This document shows positions 53,067 through 62,145 of a stretch of 64,000 nucleotides of DNA, in pieces (the stretch's first letter is position 1; the number at the start of each line of letters is the position of its first letter). Source of the DNA: Dyadobacter beijingensis DSM 21582 (GTDB taxonomy: Bacteria; Bacteroidota; Bacteroidia; Cytophagales; Spirosomataceae); NCBI RefSeq assembly GCF_000382205.1, contig NZ_KB907788.1, positions 992,001-1,056,000 on the forward strand. Reading direction: 5' to 3'. Under the pieces are notes generated by a model. It saw nothing but the letters and a program-made list of their open reading frames with translations. It was not told where the DNA came from and did not search any database. The translations under genes and the position numbers were made by a program.

Positions 53067-54779
53067 ATGGCTATTTTACAACCATTAATCGACATGGCCG
53101 AGATCTGCTACCGGCAGGGCGTGCGGCATGTCGTAATATCACCAGGCTCGCGCAGCGCGGCGCTGACGCTCGCATTCGTGCGTCACGGGGGCTTCCAGGC
53201 GCACGTATGCATAGACGAGCGCTCGGCGGGCTTTATCGCCCTCGGAATGGCCCAGCAAATCGATTCTCCCGTGGTTTTGATATGCACGTCGGGCAGTGCA
53301 GCCTACAACTTCGCTCCGGCCGTTTCTGAGGCGTTTTTCCAGCAAATACCGTTGCTTGTGCTCACGGCCGACCGGCCCAGGGAATGGCAGCATCAGTATG
53401 ATGGCCAAACGATTTATCAGACAGGCATTTTCGGGCCGCATGCGAAGCGTTCCTTCGAAGTTTCACCCGATTACGGGCACCCGGACGTGCAGTGGGCGAT
53501 CAACCGGATCACCAATGAGGCCATTAACCTCGCGAATACCGCGCCGAACGGGCCCGTACACATCAATGTACCGATCCGTGAGCCATTTTATCCGGCTGTC
53601 GGTGAGGATTTTACGCCTTCGCAGCAGGTAAGGATCATCCGGCAGGAGTTATCCGAAACAGTTTTGCCGCAAAATACCTGGGAAGAACTGCTGGACGAAT
53701 GGGAGAGCGCCCCGAAAATTCTCATCGCAGGCGGCCAGGGCAGGCCGGATGCCGCTTTGAATGCGACGCTGGCCCGCATTGCCGACGAATGGCACGTGCC
53801 GGTGCTGGGCGATTGTATTGCCAATCTGTCGGGTAGCGGCGAATTCATCCTGCACCATGACCTGTTCCTGGGCAGACAGGAGGCGGAAAATCTCCGGCCC
53901 GACCTGCTGGTTACTTTCGGAATGTCATTTCTTTCAAAGGACTTCAAGCAATTTATCCGCAAAAATCCGCCGAAATATCATTGGCACATTGGCGAAGATG
54001 CATTTCTGGCCGATCCGTTTCAGTCTGTCACACGGAACATTGTCGGAAAACCCGCTGCCTTTTTTGATAAATTGTTCGAAAGGATTGATTATCAGTCTTT
54101 TGTTGAAAATTCGGAGCCCGATAACGATCCTGCGTTTCAATCGCTTTGGGTAACAAACGAACGAAATGCGCGGACAAAGAAGCACGAATACATGCAAAAT
54201 CTATCAACGTTCAGTGACTTAACTTTGTTAGATATAATATTTAAGGATATTAAAAATGAATATCAGTTACATATTGCCAATAGTATGTCGGTGCGTTACG
54301 CCAATGTGCTGGCAACGGAAAATGAATGGTCGGGCGTGCACGCGAACAGGGGAACGAGCGGGATCGACGGCTGTGTAAGCACCGCCATCGGTGCGGCGCG
54401 GGTGAATGGAAAGCCGACCTTGCTTATCGTAGGCGACGTGGCATTCCTGTACGACCGAAACGGTTTGTTGGTCGATAACCTGCCGCAGAACCTGAAAATC
54501 GTCGTGCTGAATAATGCGGGGGGAAATATCTTCCGGATGATCGACGGGCCGGGAAGTTTGCCCGAGCTGGAAACGTATTTCGAAACACGGCATGCCTTCT
54601 CGGCGCGGCGCACCTGCGAAGATTCGGGGATTGCATATTTCGGGGTTTCGTCGACTGGCGATTCGGAGGCGACCGTGAAGGAATTTTTGGATTTCGACGG
54701 GATCGCCTTACTGGAAGGGTTTACCGATCCCGCCGAAAATACGAGCGCGTGGAAGGGGCTCAAACGCGCGGCGCATTAG
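53067..54779 (+). CDS. menD: 2-succinyl-5-enolpyruvyl-6-hydroxy-3-cyclohexene-1-carboxylate synthase
   Basis: A 570-residue thiamine-diphosphate enzyme of menaquinone synthesis that joins isochorismate and 2-oxoglutarate. The N-terminal motif VVISPGSRSAALTLAFVRHG and the catalytic Glu51 in CIDERSAGFIALGMAQ (Glu55 in E. coli MenD) are clear. LTADRPREWQHQYDGQTIYQ is the substrate-side signature. The C-terminal ThDP/metal motif is LIVGDVAFLYDRNGLL with NNAGGNIFRMIDGPG. Length is normal. No other men gene is adjacent. Its TAG stop shares a 4-base overlap (54776-54779) with the convergent TPR gene. Confidence 0.96.
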   Translation: MAILQPLIDMAEICYRQGVRHVVISPGSRSAALTLAFVRHGGFQAHVCIDERSAGFIALGMAQQIDSPVVLICTSGSAAYNFAPAVSEAFFQQIPLLVLTADRPREWQHQYDGQTIYQTGIFGPHAKRSFEVSPDYGHPDVQWAINRITNEAINLANTAPNGPVHINVPIREPFYPAVGEDFTPSQQVRIIRQELSETVLPQNTWEELLDEWESAPKILIAGGQGRPDAALNATLARIADEWHVPVLGDCIANLSGSGEFILHHDLFLGRQEAENLRPDLLVTFGMSFLSKDFKQFIRKNPPKYHWHIGEDAFLADPFQSVTRNIVGKPAAFFDKLFERIDYQSFVENSEPDNDPAFQSLWVTNERNARTKKHEYMQNLSTFSDLTLLDIIFKDIKNEYQLHIANSMSVRYANVLATENEWSGVHANRGTSGIDGCVSTAIGAARVNGKPTLLIVGDVAFLYDRNGLLVDNLPQNLKIVVLNNAGGNIFRMIDGPGSLPELETYFETRHAFSARRTCEDSGIAYFGVSSTGDSEATVKEFLDFDGIALLEGFTDPAENTSAWKGLKRAAH

Positions 54780-55810
54780 CGGCAGTTTCGCGCCGCTTCC
54801 ACCGTCGCCAGGGAGTCTTTCAGTACGACTCCCTGCCTCCATATTCTGCACGCCTCTGCGGCTTTTTTTTGTGCCCAGTATGCCTGCCCGGCCAGTCCGT
54901 AGAGCAATTCCACAGGTTCCGCTATTTCGATCGCCTTATTGAATGCATTCAGCGCTTCCGCGGGATCGCCTTTCTGCTGGTAGTAAATGCCCAGGTTACG
55001 CAGGGCATACCCGTTCTCAGGCAGCTTTTCGAGCGACTTTTCAATGAGCGCGCGGGCTTCTTCCGCCTTACCTGTTTCCAATAATGCATATCCTTTGTTG
55101 TTGAGCGAATACGGCTCGGCGGGGTTCAGGCTAAGTACCTGGTCGAAATAGGCGATGGCTTTGGGCCAATCTTTCTGCTTCGTCGCGATCAGGCCCAGAT
55201 TGTTCAATGCCTGCGGCTGCGCAGGGTCCAGTGCTGCGGCCGTCTCGAAATCCAGCTTGGCGGGCGCGTACGAGCCCATACGGTAGTAGACTGCACCGCG
55301 GTTTACGTATGCTTCTACATTTGTTTTGCTGAGCTGTATCGCAAGGTCATATTCCGGAACGGCGAGTGCGGAGTTGCCCTGGGCGTCGAGCAGGTTACCC
55401 TTGACGAGGTGGAAGCGGGTAGAGTCTTTGTATTGCTTTTCGATTTGTGCCAGGTCCTGCTTTGCGTCGTTCAGCCGGCCCAGATCGAGTGCCGCTTCCG
55501 ACCGGACGAGATTTGCCTGTACCAGGGTTGGGTCAATCGCGATCGCTTCTGTCAAAATCTCGTAAGCATCTTTCATGCGCCCCAATTTCAACAAAGTTAT
55601 CCCCTTGTTGAGATAGGCGTCTGAAAAATCTGCATTTTTGGCAATTGCTTCGTCGTATAGCCTGAGCGCCTCGGCATAGTTCTTTTGACTGAGCGCCTGA
55701 TTCCCTTTCAGGAAAAAGTCGGCAGCGTCCTTCTTACTTTGACTCGTACAGTTTAGTAAAATGAATACTAAAAAAAGTAGCTGAATTAAGATATTGAATT
55801 TGAATAACAT
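54776..55810 (-). CDS. TPR-repeat lipoprotein
   Basis: A 344-residue periplasm-facing lipoprotein. The start is ATG 55810 (MLFKFNILIQLLFLVFILLN, lipobox LLNC, Cys21); a GTG at 55834 would extend it by eight residues. The rest is about eight tetratricopeptide repeats, for example FFLKGNQALSQKNYAEALRL, AYLNKGITLLKLGRMKDAYE, AYVNRGAVYYRMGSYAPAKL, ALNNLGLIATKQKDWPKAIA and SLNNKGYALLETGKAEEARA. TPR arrays act as protein-docking scaffolds; the partner is unknown. Divergent from a small conserved gene 29 bases away and convergent with menD. Confidence 0.9.
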   Translation of the reverse strand: MLFKFNILIQLLFLVFILLNCTSQSKKDAADFFLKGNQALSQKNYAEALRLYDEAIAKNADFSDAYLNKGITLLKLGRMKDAYEILTEAIAIDPTLVQANLVRSEAALDLGRLNDAKQDLAQIEKQYKDSTRFHLVKGNLLDAQGNSALAVPEYDLAIQLSKTNVEAYVNRGAVYYRMGSYAPAKLDFETAAALDPAQPQALNNLGLIATKQKDWPKAIAYFDQVLSLNPAEPYSLNNKGYALLETGKAEEARALIEKSLEKLPENGYALRNLGIYYQQKGDPAEALNAFNKAIEIAEPVELLYGLAGQAYWAQKKAAEACRIWRQGVVLKDSLATVEAARNCR

Positions 55811-55839
55811 ATAATTAGTAATAGTAAGAAACACCAGTT

Positions 55840-56091
55840 ATGAGGTACATCAAGGACATCCCTAACCCTCGGTACAAAATCGGCCTTTACCAATGGAACA
55901 GCAAGTACATCATTAAAATCGAGTCGGGTATGTATGAGCAAACTTACAAAATCGACGATTACGAAGTAGCCTCCCCCGAAGAGCTGGAAGCTTGTATGGA
56001 CGAGGATTTCACGAAGGCGATAGCAGACCGTTTCGATGCGATGCATGCCGATTTCAATGGTACGCTGATACGGCATAATGTGCTTTTTTAG
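55840..56091 (+). CDS. small conserved protein of unknown function
   Basis: An 83-residue cytosolic protein that I do not assign to a named family, although this N-terminal pattern (MRYIKDIPNPRYKIGLYQWN) looks like a conserved Bacteroidota protein. The body (SKYIIKIESGMYEQTYKIDD, DFTKAIADRFDAMHADFNG) predicts a beta-meander followed by helices. There is no signal peptide or metal motif. Its start lies 29 bases from the divergent TPR lipoprotein start. It is followed after 127 bases by the large TPR gene on the same strand. The codon usage and composition match its neighbours, so it is very probably a real gene. Confidence 0.8.
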   Translation: MRYIKDIPNPRYKIGLYQWNSKYIIKIESGMYEQTYKIDDYEVASPEELEACMDEDFTKAIADRFDAMHADFNGTLIRHNVLF

Positions 56092-56218
56092 GCCTGACAG
56101 CCTATTTCTGAACATTGTACGTATACGGTTTTGATGCACATTTCGTTAGATAGCAAACTATTTTAAGCGGTAAGTGCGGACCAAAATATTTATCTAAAAC
56201 TCCACCAACTCAGTATCT

Positions 56219-59200
56219 ATGGTTTTTAAACGCAGCGCCTCCACTGTCGGAATGCTTGTATGTGTAGGCGCGTCTTCCGTAGTGGCCCAGAATACGCTCA
56301 GTATCACGGAGCCGGAAGCACACTTTCGCAACGGCCTCGAATATTACGAAAAGTCTAACTACGTGGCCGCCAGGCAGGAATTCGGCGAGTTTCTCAATTC
56401 GCAGGACAAGTTGCTCAGCACGAGCGACTATAATAAGGTAACGGCCGAGTATTATGTGGCTGTGACCGGATTGTACCTCAATTACCCCGAAGCGGAAGTG
56501 CAGGTCGACCGCTTTGTAAAAAACCACGCGGAACATCCTAAGGCTCAGCTCATTTACAGCGATCTGGGTAAGTATTACTATGAAAGCGGTAACTACGAAA
56601 AGGCCATTGTATACCTGGAAAAGGCCGTGAATGGGACAGGAGGGGGGAAGCTGGAAAGTGCTTACCGTCTCGGGATGTCTTACTACAATACCAAACAGCC
56701 CGACCTGGCGCTGCCATTGTTCAACCAGGTGAAAAACGAGGCCGGATTTGAGAATGCAGCCGATGCTTCGTTTTATGCGGGGGTTATTAATTACCAGAAA
56801 AATAACTTCGAGGAGGCCTACCAGGACTTCAAGCGGATCGAGGACCACCCTTATTATAAGAACGAGGCCCCTAACTGGATCATTTCTTCACTTTACCAGC
56901 TTAAAAAGTTTGATGAACTGCTCGCGTACGGGGAACGCATCTTGGGCGCACAACGCGGGAATACCAAGCTTGACGATGTGGCATTGTATGTGGCGGAAGT
57001 TTATTATGAGAAGGGAGATTATGCTAATGCCGTAAAAGCTTACGAGCGTTACAAGCGTATGAAGCCTGGCGCGGTACCTCCGACCGTAGCATTGCATTAC
57101 GGGCATGCGCAGTTTCGCAATAACAATTTCGAGGGTGCAATTACCTCCTTGAAGCCGATTGGAAACGGCAAAGATTCTGTTTCGCAATACGCTTCATATA
57201 TACTGGGAATCAGCAACTTAAAGACAAGTAATTTAAGTAATGCTTTAACGTCATTCGGTAATGCAGCGGCATTAGACTTCAATAAGGTCGTCAAGGAAGA
57301 AGCGGCTTATAACCATGCAAAAGTGCAGTTGGAGCTTGGTAACAACCAGGATGCCGTGAAAGAGCTCAACAATTATATGAGCAAGTATCCCGATAGCAAG
57401 CATACCGAAGAAGCGACCGAATTGATAGCCGAAGGATACGCCAGCGCAAGCAACAGCACGCAAGCCATTAAGTACATTGAGGAGCTCAAAACGCGCAATA
57501 CTAAAATCAATAGTACCTATCAGCGCCTGACTTACAACCAGGGTGTCGTCGATTTCAATGCGGGACGTTACGAACAGGCGATCGTCATGTTCGATAAGTC
57601 GGTGAAATACCCGATCGATGTGGAGCTGTACAATGGAGCGACGTTTTATAAAGCCGAGTCGGTGTATGGGTTGAAGCGTGTGGACGAAGCCGCTGCATTG
57701 TATAACCAGATCACCAAGAATTCCAAAGCGGGCATTTACGCCAAAAAGAGCCTCTACGCTTTGGGATACATTTATTACAACCAGAAGAAATACAGCCAGG
57801 CGCTGCCCTACTTCCGCGATTTCACCAATAACATCGAGGGAATGGACGCGGATATGATCGAGGACGCGCATGCGAGGCTGGCGGATTGCTACCTGGCTGC
57901 CAAAAACTACAACGAGGCGATCCGCACGTATGAGCAGGTAGCCGCGAAAGGGAAGGTGGATAAGGATTACGCATTGTTCCAGAAAGCCCGCGCATACGTG
58001 TACATGAACCGCGAGGCGGAAGCGAAGCGGCAATTTGAACTGTTGATCAGCCAGTACCCGCAGTCCAAGCACTTGGATAATGCCTATTTCCAGCTGGCCG
58101 ATATCGATTTCCAGAACCAGAGCTATTCTGCCGCTGTGAAGGGCTTTACACGGATGATCAACGAGAAGCCGAAGAGCCCGATGATCCCGGCCGCATTGCT
58201 TCGTCGCGCGCAGTCGTACTATAACTTGCAGGTATACGAACAGGCGATCGTCGATTTCCGCAAGATCCTCACCGAATACCCGGATTCTCCGTCTGCCGAA
58301 AGTGCATTGGAAGGTATCCAGGAAAGCTACTCGGCGGTGGGCCGTCCGGAAGAGTTCAACCAGGTGCTGGGCGTGGTCCGGAAAAGCAATCCAGGTAACG
58401 AAAAGCTGGAAGGTGTCGAATTCGACAATGTGCGTAACCTGTATTATGCGGAGAAATACGATAATGCGATTTCCGCATTGCAGGGCTTCCTCCAAAGCTA
58501 CCCGGCGAGCAAGCATCAGTATGACGCTACCTACTTCATCGCGTCGTCGTATGATAAAACCAACCGCGTGAATGAAGCGCTTCAATATTACAGTAAAGTG
58601 GTGCAGCAAAACCGTTCGCAATTTGTGGGTGCTGCGGCGCAGCGCTCGGCGGAGCTGGAAATAGGCCGCGGTAACTTTAACAACGCGGTGACCAACTTCC
58701 GGGTGCTTTCGCGCAATGCGGAGAATAAAAAAGACCAGGCGGCAGCATGGCAGGGTTTGATGGACACCTATTTCACCCTGAAAAGCTACGACTCGACCCT
58801 GTATTACGCGAAAGAGATCATTAATATGGGCAATGTACTGCCCGGCGCGATTGGCAAGGCCCAGCTTTACCAGGGTAAGGTTCCTTACGAGAAGGGAGAT
58901 TTGAAGAAAGCCGGCGAGGAGTTTAAGCGGATCTCGACCTCTTCCAAGGACGAATACGGGGCGGAAGCGGCTTACTGGTCGGCGATGGTGCTTTATAAAG
59001 AGAAGAAATACAAGGAGGCGGAAACGGCCATTATCGATATGGGCAAGAACTTCGAGGGCTACGACTACTGGCGCGCTCGATCGTTCATCCTGCTGGCGGA
59101 CGTGTATGTCGGCATGAACGAAAAAGTGCAGGCCAAGGCGACGCTCAACTCGATCATCGAGAATTCGGATGACAAGGAGGCAGTGGAACTGGCCAAGGAG

Positions 59201-59224
59201 AAGTTGAACAAAATCGAAAAATAA
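56219..59224 (+). CDS. 1001-residue exported TPR-repeat protein
   Basis: A large periplasmic protein. A signal peptide (MVFKRSASTVGMLVCVGASS, cleavage near VVAQ) is followed by TPR and TPR-like repeats over the whole length. Early repeats are HFRNGLEYYEKSNYVAARQE and IYSDLGKYYYESGNYEKAIV. Later ones are YNQGVVDFNAGRYEQAIVMF, KSLYALGYIYYNQKKYSQAL, AFFQLADIDF-like units and YYAKEIINMGNVLPGAIGKA, the last near residue 860. Spacing is mostly 34-37 residues, and there are probably more than 20 units. It lies 43 bases upstream of an outer-membrane barrel gene and begins a series of co-directional envelope genes. A scaffold for an envelope complex is the natural inference. The YbgF/CpoB-like group is the nearest general type. 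Confidence 0.9.
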   Translation: MVFKRSASTVGMLVCVGASSVVAQNTLSITEPEAHFRNGLEYYEKSNYVAARQEFGEFLNSQDKLLSTSDYNKVTAEYYVAVTGLYLNYPEAEVQVDRFVKNHAEHPKAQLIYSDLGKYYYESGNYEKAIVYLEKAVNGTGGGKLESAYRLGMSYYNTKQPDLALPLFNQVKNEAGFENAADASFYAGVINYQKNNFEEAYQDFKRIEDHPYYKNEAPNWIISSLYQLKKFDELLAYGERILGAQRGNTKLDDVALYVAEVYYEKGDYANAVKAYERYKRMKPGAVPPTVALHYGHAQFRNNNFEGAITSLKPIGNGKDSVSQYASYILGISNLKTSNLSNALTSFGNAAALDFNKVVKEEAAYNHAKVQLELGNNQDAVKELNNYMSKYPDSKHTEEATELIAEGYASASNSTQAIKYIEELKTRNTKINSTYQRLTYNQGVVDFNAGRYEQAIVMFDKSVKYPIDVELYNGATFYKAESVYGLKRVDEAAALYNQITKNSKAGIYAKKSLYALGYIYYNQKKYSQALPYFRDFTNNIEGMDADMIEDAHARLADCYLAAKNYNEAIRTYEQVAAKGKVDKDYALFQKARAYVYMNREAEAKRQFELLISQYPQSKHLDNAYFQLADIDFQNQSYSAAVKGFTRMINEKPKSPMIPAALLRRAQSYYNLQVYEQAIVDFRKILTEYPDSPSAESALEGIQESYSAVGRPEEFNQVLGVVRKSNPGNEKLEGVEFDNVRNLYYAEKYDNAISALQGFLQSYPASKHQYDATYFIASSYDKTNRVNEALQYYSKVVQQNRSQFVGAAAQRSAELEIGRGNFNNAVTNFRVLSRNAENKKDQAAAWQGLMDTYFTLKSYDSTLYYAKEIINMGNVLPGAIGKAQLYQGKVPYEKGDLKKAGEEFKRISTSSKDEYGAEAAYWSAMVLYKEKKYKEAETAIIDMGKNFEGYDYWRARSFILLADVYVGMNEKVQAKATLNSIIENSDDKEAVELAKEKLNKIEK

Positions 59225-59267
59225 CCGTGCAAAACGGCTGTTTCATTAAACAGAAAAACTCATTATC

Positions 59268-60938
59268 ATGACGCATTCCAAGCTATTACGTTCTTCGCTG
59301 TTTTTGCTCACCCTGGGCTTCTCATCCCAGTTTGCGATGGCCCAGCGCGGGGAGATCGAAAGCCAGACTTACGAAATCATTAAAGACAAGAGTATAGAAT
59401 TTGCCCCGGCCAACCGGGTTTTCGATAAAGTACAGCCTGTTAAAGGCGACGATTCGAAGAAAAAAGTGTCGTACCAGATCGTGGACCCGGAGCTCGACAT
59501 CGCCTCGCCGAAACTGACGCCGGCGGTGGGCGTGTCGTCCGACGAGCAAGGCCGGAAGGACGAGCCCGACGTGCTCAACAATTACGTGAAGGCGGGCGGC
59601 GGCAACTACGGCCGTTTTCTGGGGGAAATATTCGTTGGCGGCAGGCCGAAGGAAGACCTCGCATTCACGACGCAGCTCAAACACCTCTCCGCAGCGAACG
59701 GGCCGGTAGACGGCAAGAATTCCGCCAATGCGGCCACGAGCTTCAAGATCGGCGGCAAGTACATCCGCTCGAAGTACAAAGTGGATGCCGGGTTTAATTT
59801 TGACCGTAAAAACTACTATTTCTACGGCTACAAACCGCAGCCCGAAGGCGTGGTGGTGGACCGCGACACGATCCGGCAGACGATCAACCAGTTCGGCTTT
59901 AACCTGGGCTTCGAGAATACCGACGCGTCGGTACTGGTCGATTATTCGGTTAAGACGAGCCTGAACACGCTGAAAGACCGCTATAATGCCTCGGAAATCG
60001 ATTGGGGAACAAACCTGACGGCTTCCGTTCCTATTTCGGAAACGTTCTTTGCGATGCTGGAAGCGGATGCGTTCGTGTCGCAGCGCGTGGATTACTTTAC
60101 CTACAACCGCAACCTGTTCCGCGTTAAACCGACGTTCAAGTACGTGAACGACCTGTTCTCGGTTTCGGCGGGTATTAATGCGGTGAATGAGACGGACAGC
60201 CAGCTTGACATTAACCGCACCAAAGCATTCCCGGCGGTAAACCTGGACGTTACACCGTTCTCCGGCCTGCATATCTTTGCCGGCTGGAATGGCGACATTG
60301 TCCGGAATACATTAAAGAGCATGTTGAGCGAAAATCAATGGCTAGGCCCTAACGTGTTGGTTATGAACACGGAAAAGACTTCCGACATCAGCGCAGGCGT
60401 GAAAGGTGAGACGGGAACCGGTTTGAATTACGAGGGGAAAGTCGCTTACACTTCTTATCGCAACTTTTATTCGTACAACAATTCCCTGAGCGATACCTCG
60501 CGGTTCTCGGCCATTTTCGATCCGGGTAAAACGAAAGTGCTGACGATCTCGGCGCAGGCGGGTTACAATTTCAATGATTTATTTAAAACATCGTTAAAAG
60601 CCAATTTTTTCGATTACGCCGTCGAAATGGTAGAAGAACCCTGGCACCGCCCGGATTTGACTTTGAACTGGTTCAATGCCCTTACGATCAGCAAAAAGCT
60701 GTTTGTAACGGCTGACTTTTATATGTTGAGAGGGTTGAAAGCGAAAAATTTTCAAACCGGGGAGGTGACCAAATTGCCGGTGATCGCAGACCTCAATCTT
60801 AAAATCGACTACCTGTTAACCAGGAACTTCTCTGCATTTGTCAACCTGAACAACGTGCTGGGCAAGCAGTACCAGCGTTACCAGTATTACCCGCAGCAGG
60901 GCCTGAACTTTATTGCCGGATTGTCTTTTTCTTTTTAA
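59268..60938 (+). CDS. TonB-receptor-like outer-membrane beta-barrel without a plug
   Basis: A 556-residue outer-membrane protein. A signal peptide (SLFLLTLGFSSQFAMAQ) leads to a periplasmic stretch of about 80 residues (QTYEIIKDKSIEFAPANRVF, VSYQIVDPELDIASPKLTPA). Barrel strands from about residue 105 follow (NNYVKAGGGNYGRFLGEIFV, SAATSF-like strands, KVDAGFNFDRKNYYFYGY). The C-terminus LNFIAGLSFSF ends in Phe and resembles the last strands of TonB-dependent receptors (SAFVNLNNVLGKQYQRYQYY). There is no plug domain. The barrel is probably about 18-22 strands. The tandem position 43 bases after the TPR gene suggests that the pair works together. No transport substrate is predictable. Confidence 0.85.
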   Translation: MTHSKLLRSSLFLLTLGFSSQFAMAQRGEIESQTYEIIKDKSIEFAPANRVFDKVQPVKGDDSKKKVSYQIVDPELDIASPKLTPAVGVSSDEQGRKDEPDVLNNYVKAGGGNYGRFLGEIFVGGRPKEDLAFTTQLKHLSAANGPVDGKNSANAATSFKIGGKYIRSKYKVDAGFNFDRKNYYFYGYKPQPEGVVVDRDTIRQTINQFGFNLGFENTDASVLVDYSVKTSLNTLKDRYNASEIDWGTNLTASVPISETFFAMLEADAFVSQRVDYFTYNRNLFRVKPTFKYVNDLFSVSAGINAVNETDSQLDINRTKAFPAVNLDVTPFSGLHIFAGWNGDIVRNTLKSMLSENQWLGPNVLVMNTEKTSDISAGVKGETGTGLNYEGKVAYTSYRNFYSYNNSLSDTSRFSAIFDPGKTKVLTISAQAGYNFNDLFKTSLKANFFDYAVEMVEEPWHRPDLTLNWFNALTISKKLFVTADFYMLRGLKAKNFQTGEVTKLPVIADLNLKIDYLLTRNFSAFVNLNNVLGKQYQRYQYYPQQGLNFIAGLSFSF

Positions 60939-60968
60939 CTTCGCTGAGTTAACACCAAACATCGCTTC

Positions 60969-62036
60969 ATGATAGCAGTCGAAACAGTCATCCGGAAACT
61001 CATTGGAGAATACGAATTCGTGATCATTCCCGGATTCGGAGCCTTGCTTTCGCACCAGGTTCCTGCGGTATATGACGGGAATTCGGGCATTTTTGCGCCG
61101 CCTGTGAAGAGATTGGCATTCAATGAGTATCTCAAACTGGACGACGGGCTGCTGGCGAACTACATTTCGCGCCATGAAAAAGTGACACACACCGATGCTT
61201 TGGATTATATCAAAGGCTACACCGATCGCCTCCGTTCGGGTCTGGACCTGAATGGTGAAGTGAGCATTGCGGGCATTGGGGAGTTCAAGCAGAATGTTGA
61301 AGGAAAGCTTGTTTTCGAGCCTAACACCGGTAAATACTTCAAAGACGAGTGGTATGGCTTCGAAAAAATCAAAGCCGTGGTGCAGCAGGCACGTCCGGCG
61401 GCCGCATTAAACTCCACGCAATATGTGAACGACGAGGTGGAGGTGCTTGAACTGGAAACCGAAGCGAAACCACGTTTCCGGTGGACAGGTTGGGCAGCTG
61501 CCGCGATGATTGCCGGGTTGCTGTGTGGATTGAGCTTTTTCCTGGTGAATACCGAAAACGAATACATCAAAAGCACGCTGAACCCGTTTGCAGAAATGTT
61601 CAGCCGCAAGCCTGCTACGGAAGCAACTGTTGAACCAAAGACTACCACACCGGAACCGGCCCCGATGGCCGAAACGGTTGTAGTTGCGCCTGATTCTACA
61701 CCGGCCAATTCTTCGGTAAGTACGGCTGCAGTGGTTGAAACGGCGCCGGCTCCCGTGCCCACACCCGTGGCACCAGCAGCGAAGCCTGCCGATGTGGCCT
61801 CTGCAAAGTTTTATGTGATCGCAGGTGCATTCAAAGGCACAAAACAGGCAAATGTTTTGCTCGCCGAGCTGAACAAAAAGGGTTTCACCAAAGCGTTGAT
61901 CATTCCCGGCGATGAGAGGAGCAAAAAAGTGAAGGTAGCCGTGGATGGCTTTGACAATGAAACGGATGCATACCGTGCCTCGGCCCAGCTCAAAACAGTG
62001 ATTGGTGAAGCGGGATGGGTTTTTAAGAAGAAATAA
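60969..62036 (+). CDS. HU-CCDC81 and SPOR domain inner-membrane protein
   Basis: A 355-residue bitopic protein. Residues 1-75 form the first HU-CCDC81 domain (IRKLIGEYEFVIIPGFGALL), residues about 78-150 the second (NGEVSIAGIGEFKQNVEGKL). Both are HU-like folds on the cytoplasmic side. A membrane helix lies at about 180-198 (WAAAAMIAGLLCGLSFFLV), then a Pro/Ala/Thr-rich periplasmic linker. A SPOR domain at about 275-350 (KFYVIAGAFKGTKQANVLLA, KVAVDGFDNETDAYRASAQL) should bind denuded peptidoglycan. It would connect a cytoplasmic partner, possibly DNA, to the cell wall. It follows the barrel gene by 30 bases and ends with a terminator. Confidence 0.92.
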   Translation: MIAVETVIRKLIGEYEFVIIPGFGALLSHQVPAVYDGNSGIFAPPVKRLAFNEYLKLDDGLLANYISRHEKVTHTDALDYIKGYTDRLRSGLDLNGEVSIAGIGEFKQNVEGKLVFEPNTGKYFKDEWYGFEKIKAVVQQARPAAALNSTQYVNDEVEVLELETEAKPRFRWTGWAAAAMIAGLLCGLSFFLVNTENEYIKSTLNPFAEMFSRKPATEATVEPKTTTPEPAPMAETVVVAPDSTPANSSVSTAAVVETAPAPVPTPVAPAAKPADVASAKFYVIAGAFKGTKQANVLLAELNKKGFTKALIIPGDERSKKVKVAVDGFDNETDAYRASAQLKTVIGEAGWVFKKK

Positions 62037-62058
62037 AGATTTTAGATCAGATAAGCAG

Positions 62059-62087
62059 AAAGGAGGTCGGATGGCCTCCTTTTTTTG
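62059..62087 (+). terminator. terminator after the HU-CCDC81/SPOR gene
   Basis: AAAGGAGG (62059-62066) pairs with CCTCCTTT (62075-62082) across an 8-base loop, followed by a run of T's to 62086. It starts 22 bases after the stop. Confidence 0.92.
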
Positions 62088-62145
62088 TTGCATACGTTTT
62101 TTACTACTTTTACGTTTTCCGAAAGAAAACCCAGATTTCGAATAA

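Noticed and set aside
57272..58621. 449-codon minus frame opposite the large TPR gene
   Set aside because: Shadow frame of a repetitive TPR coding region; no start context or domain.
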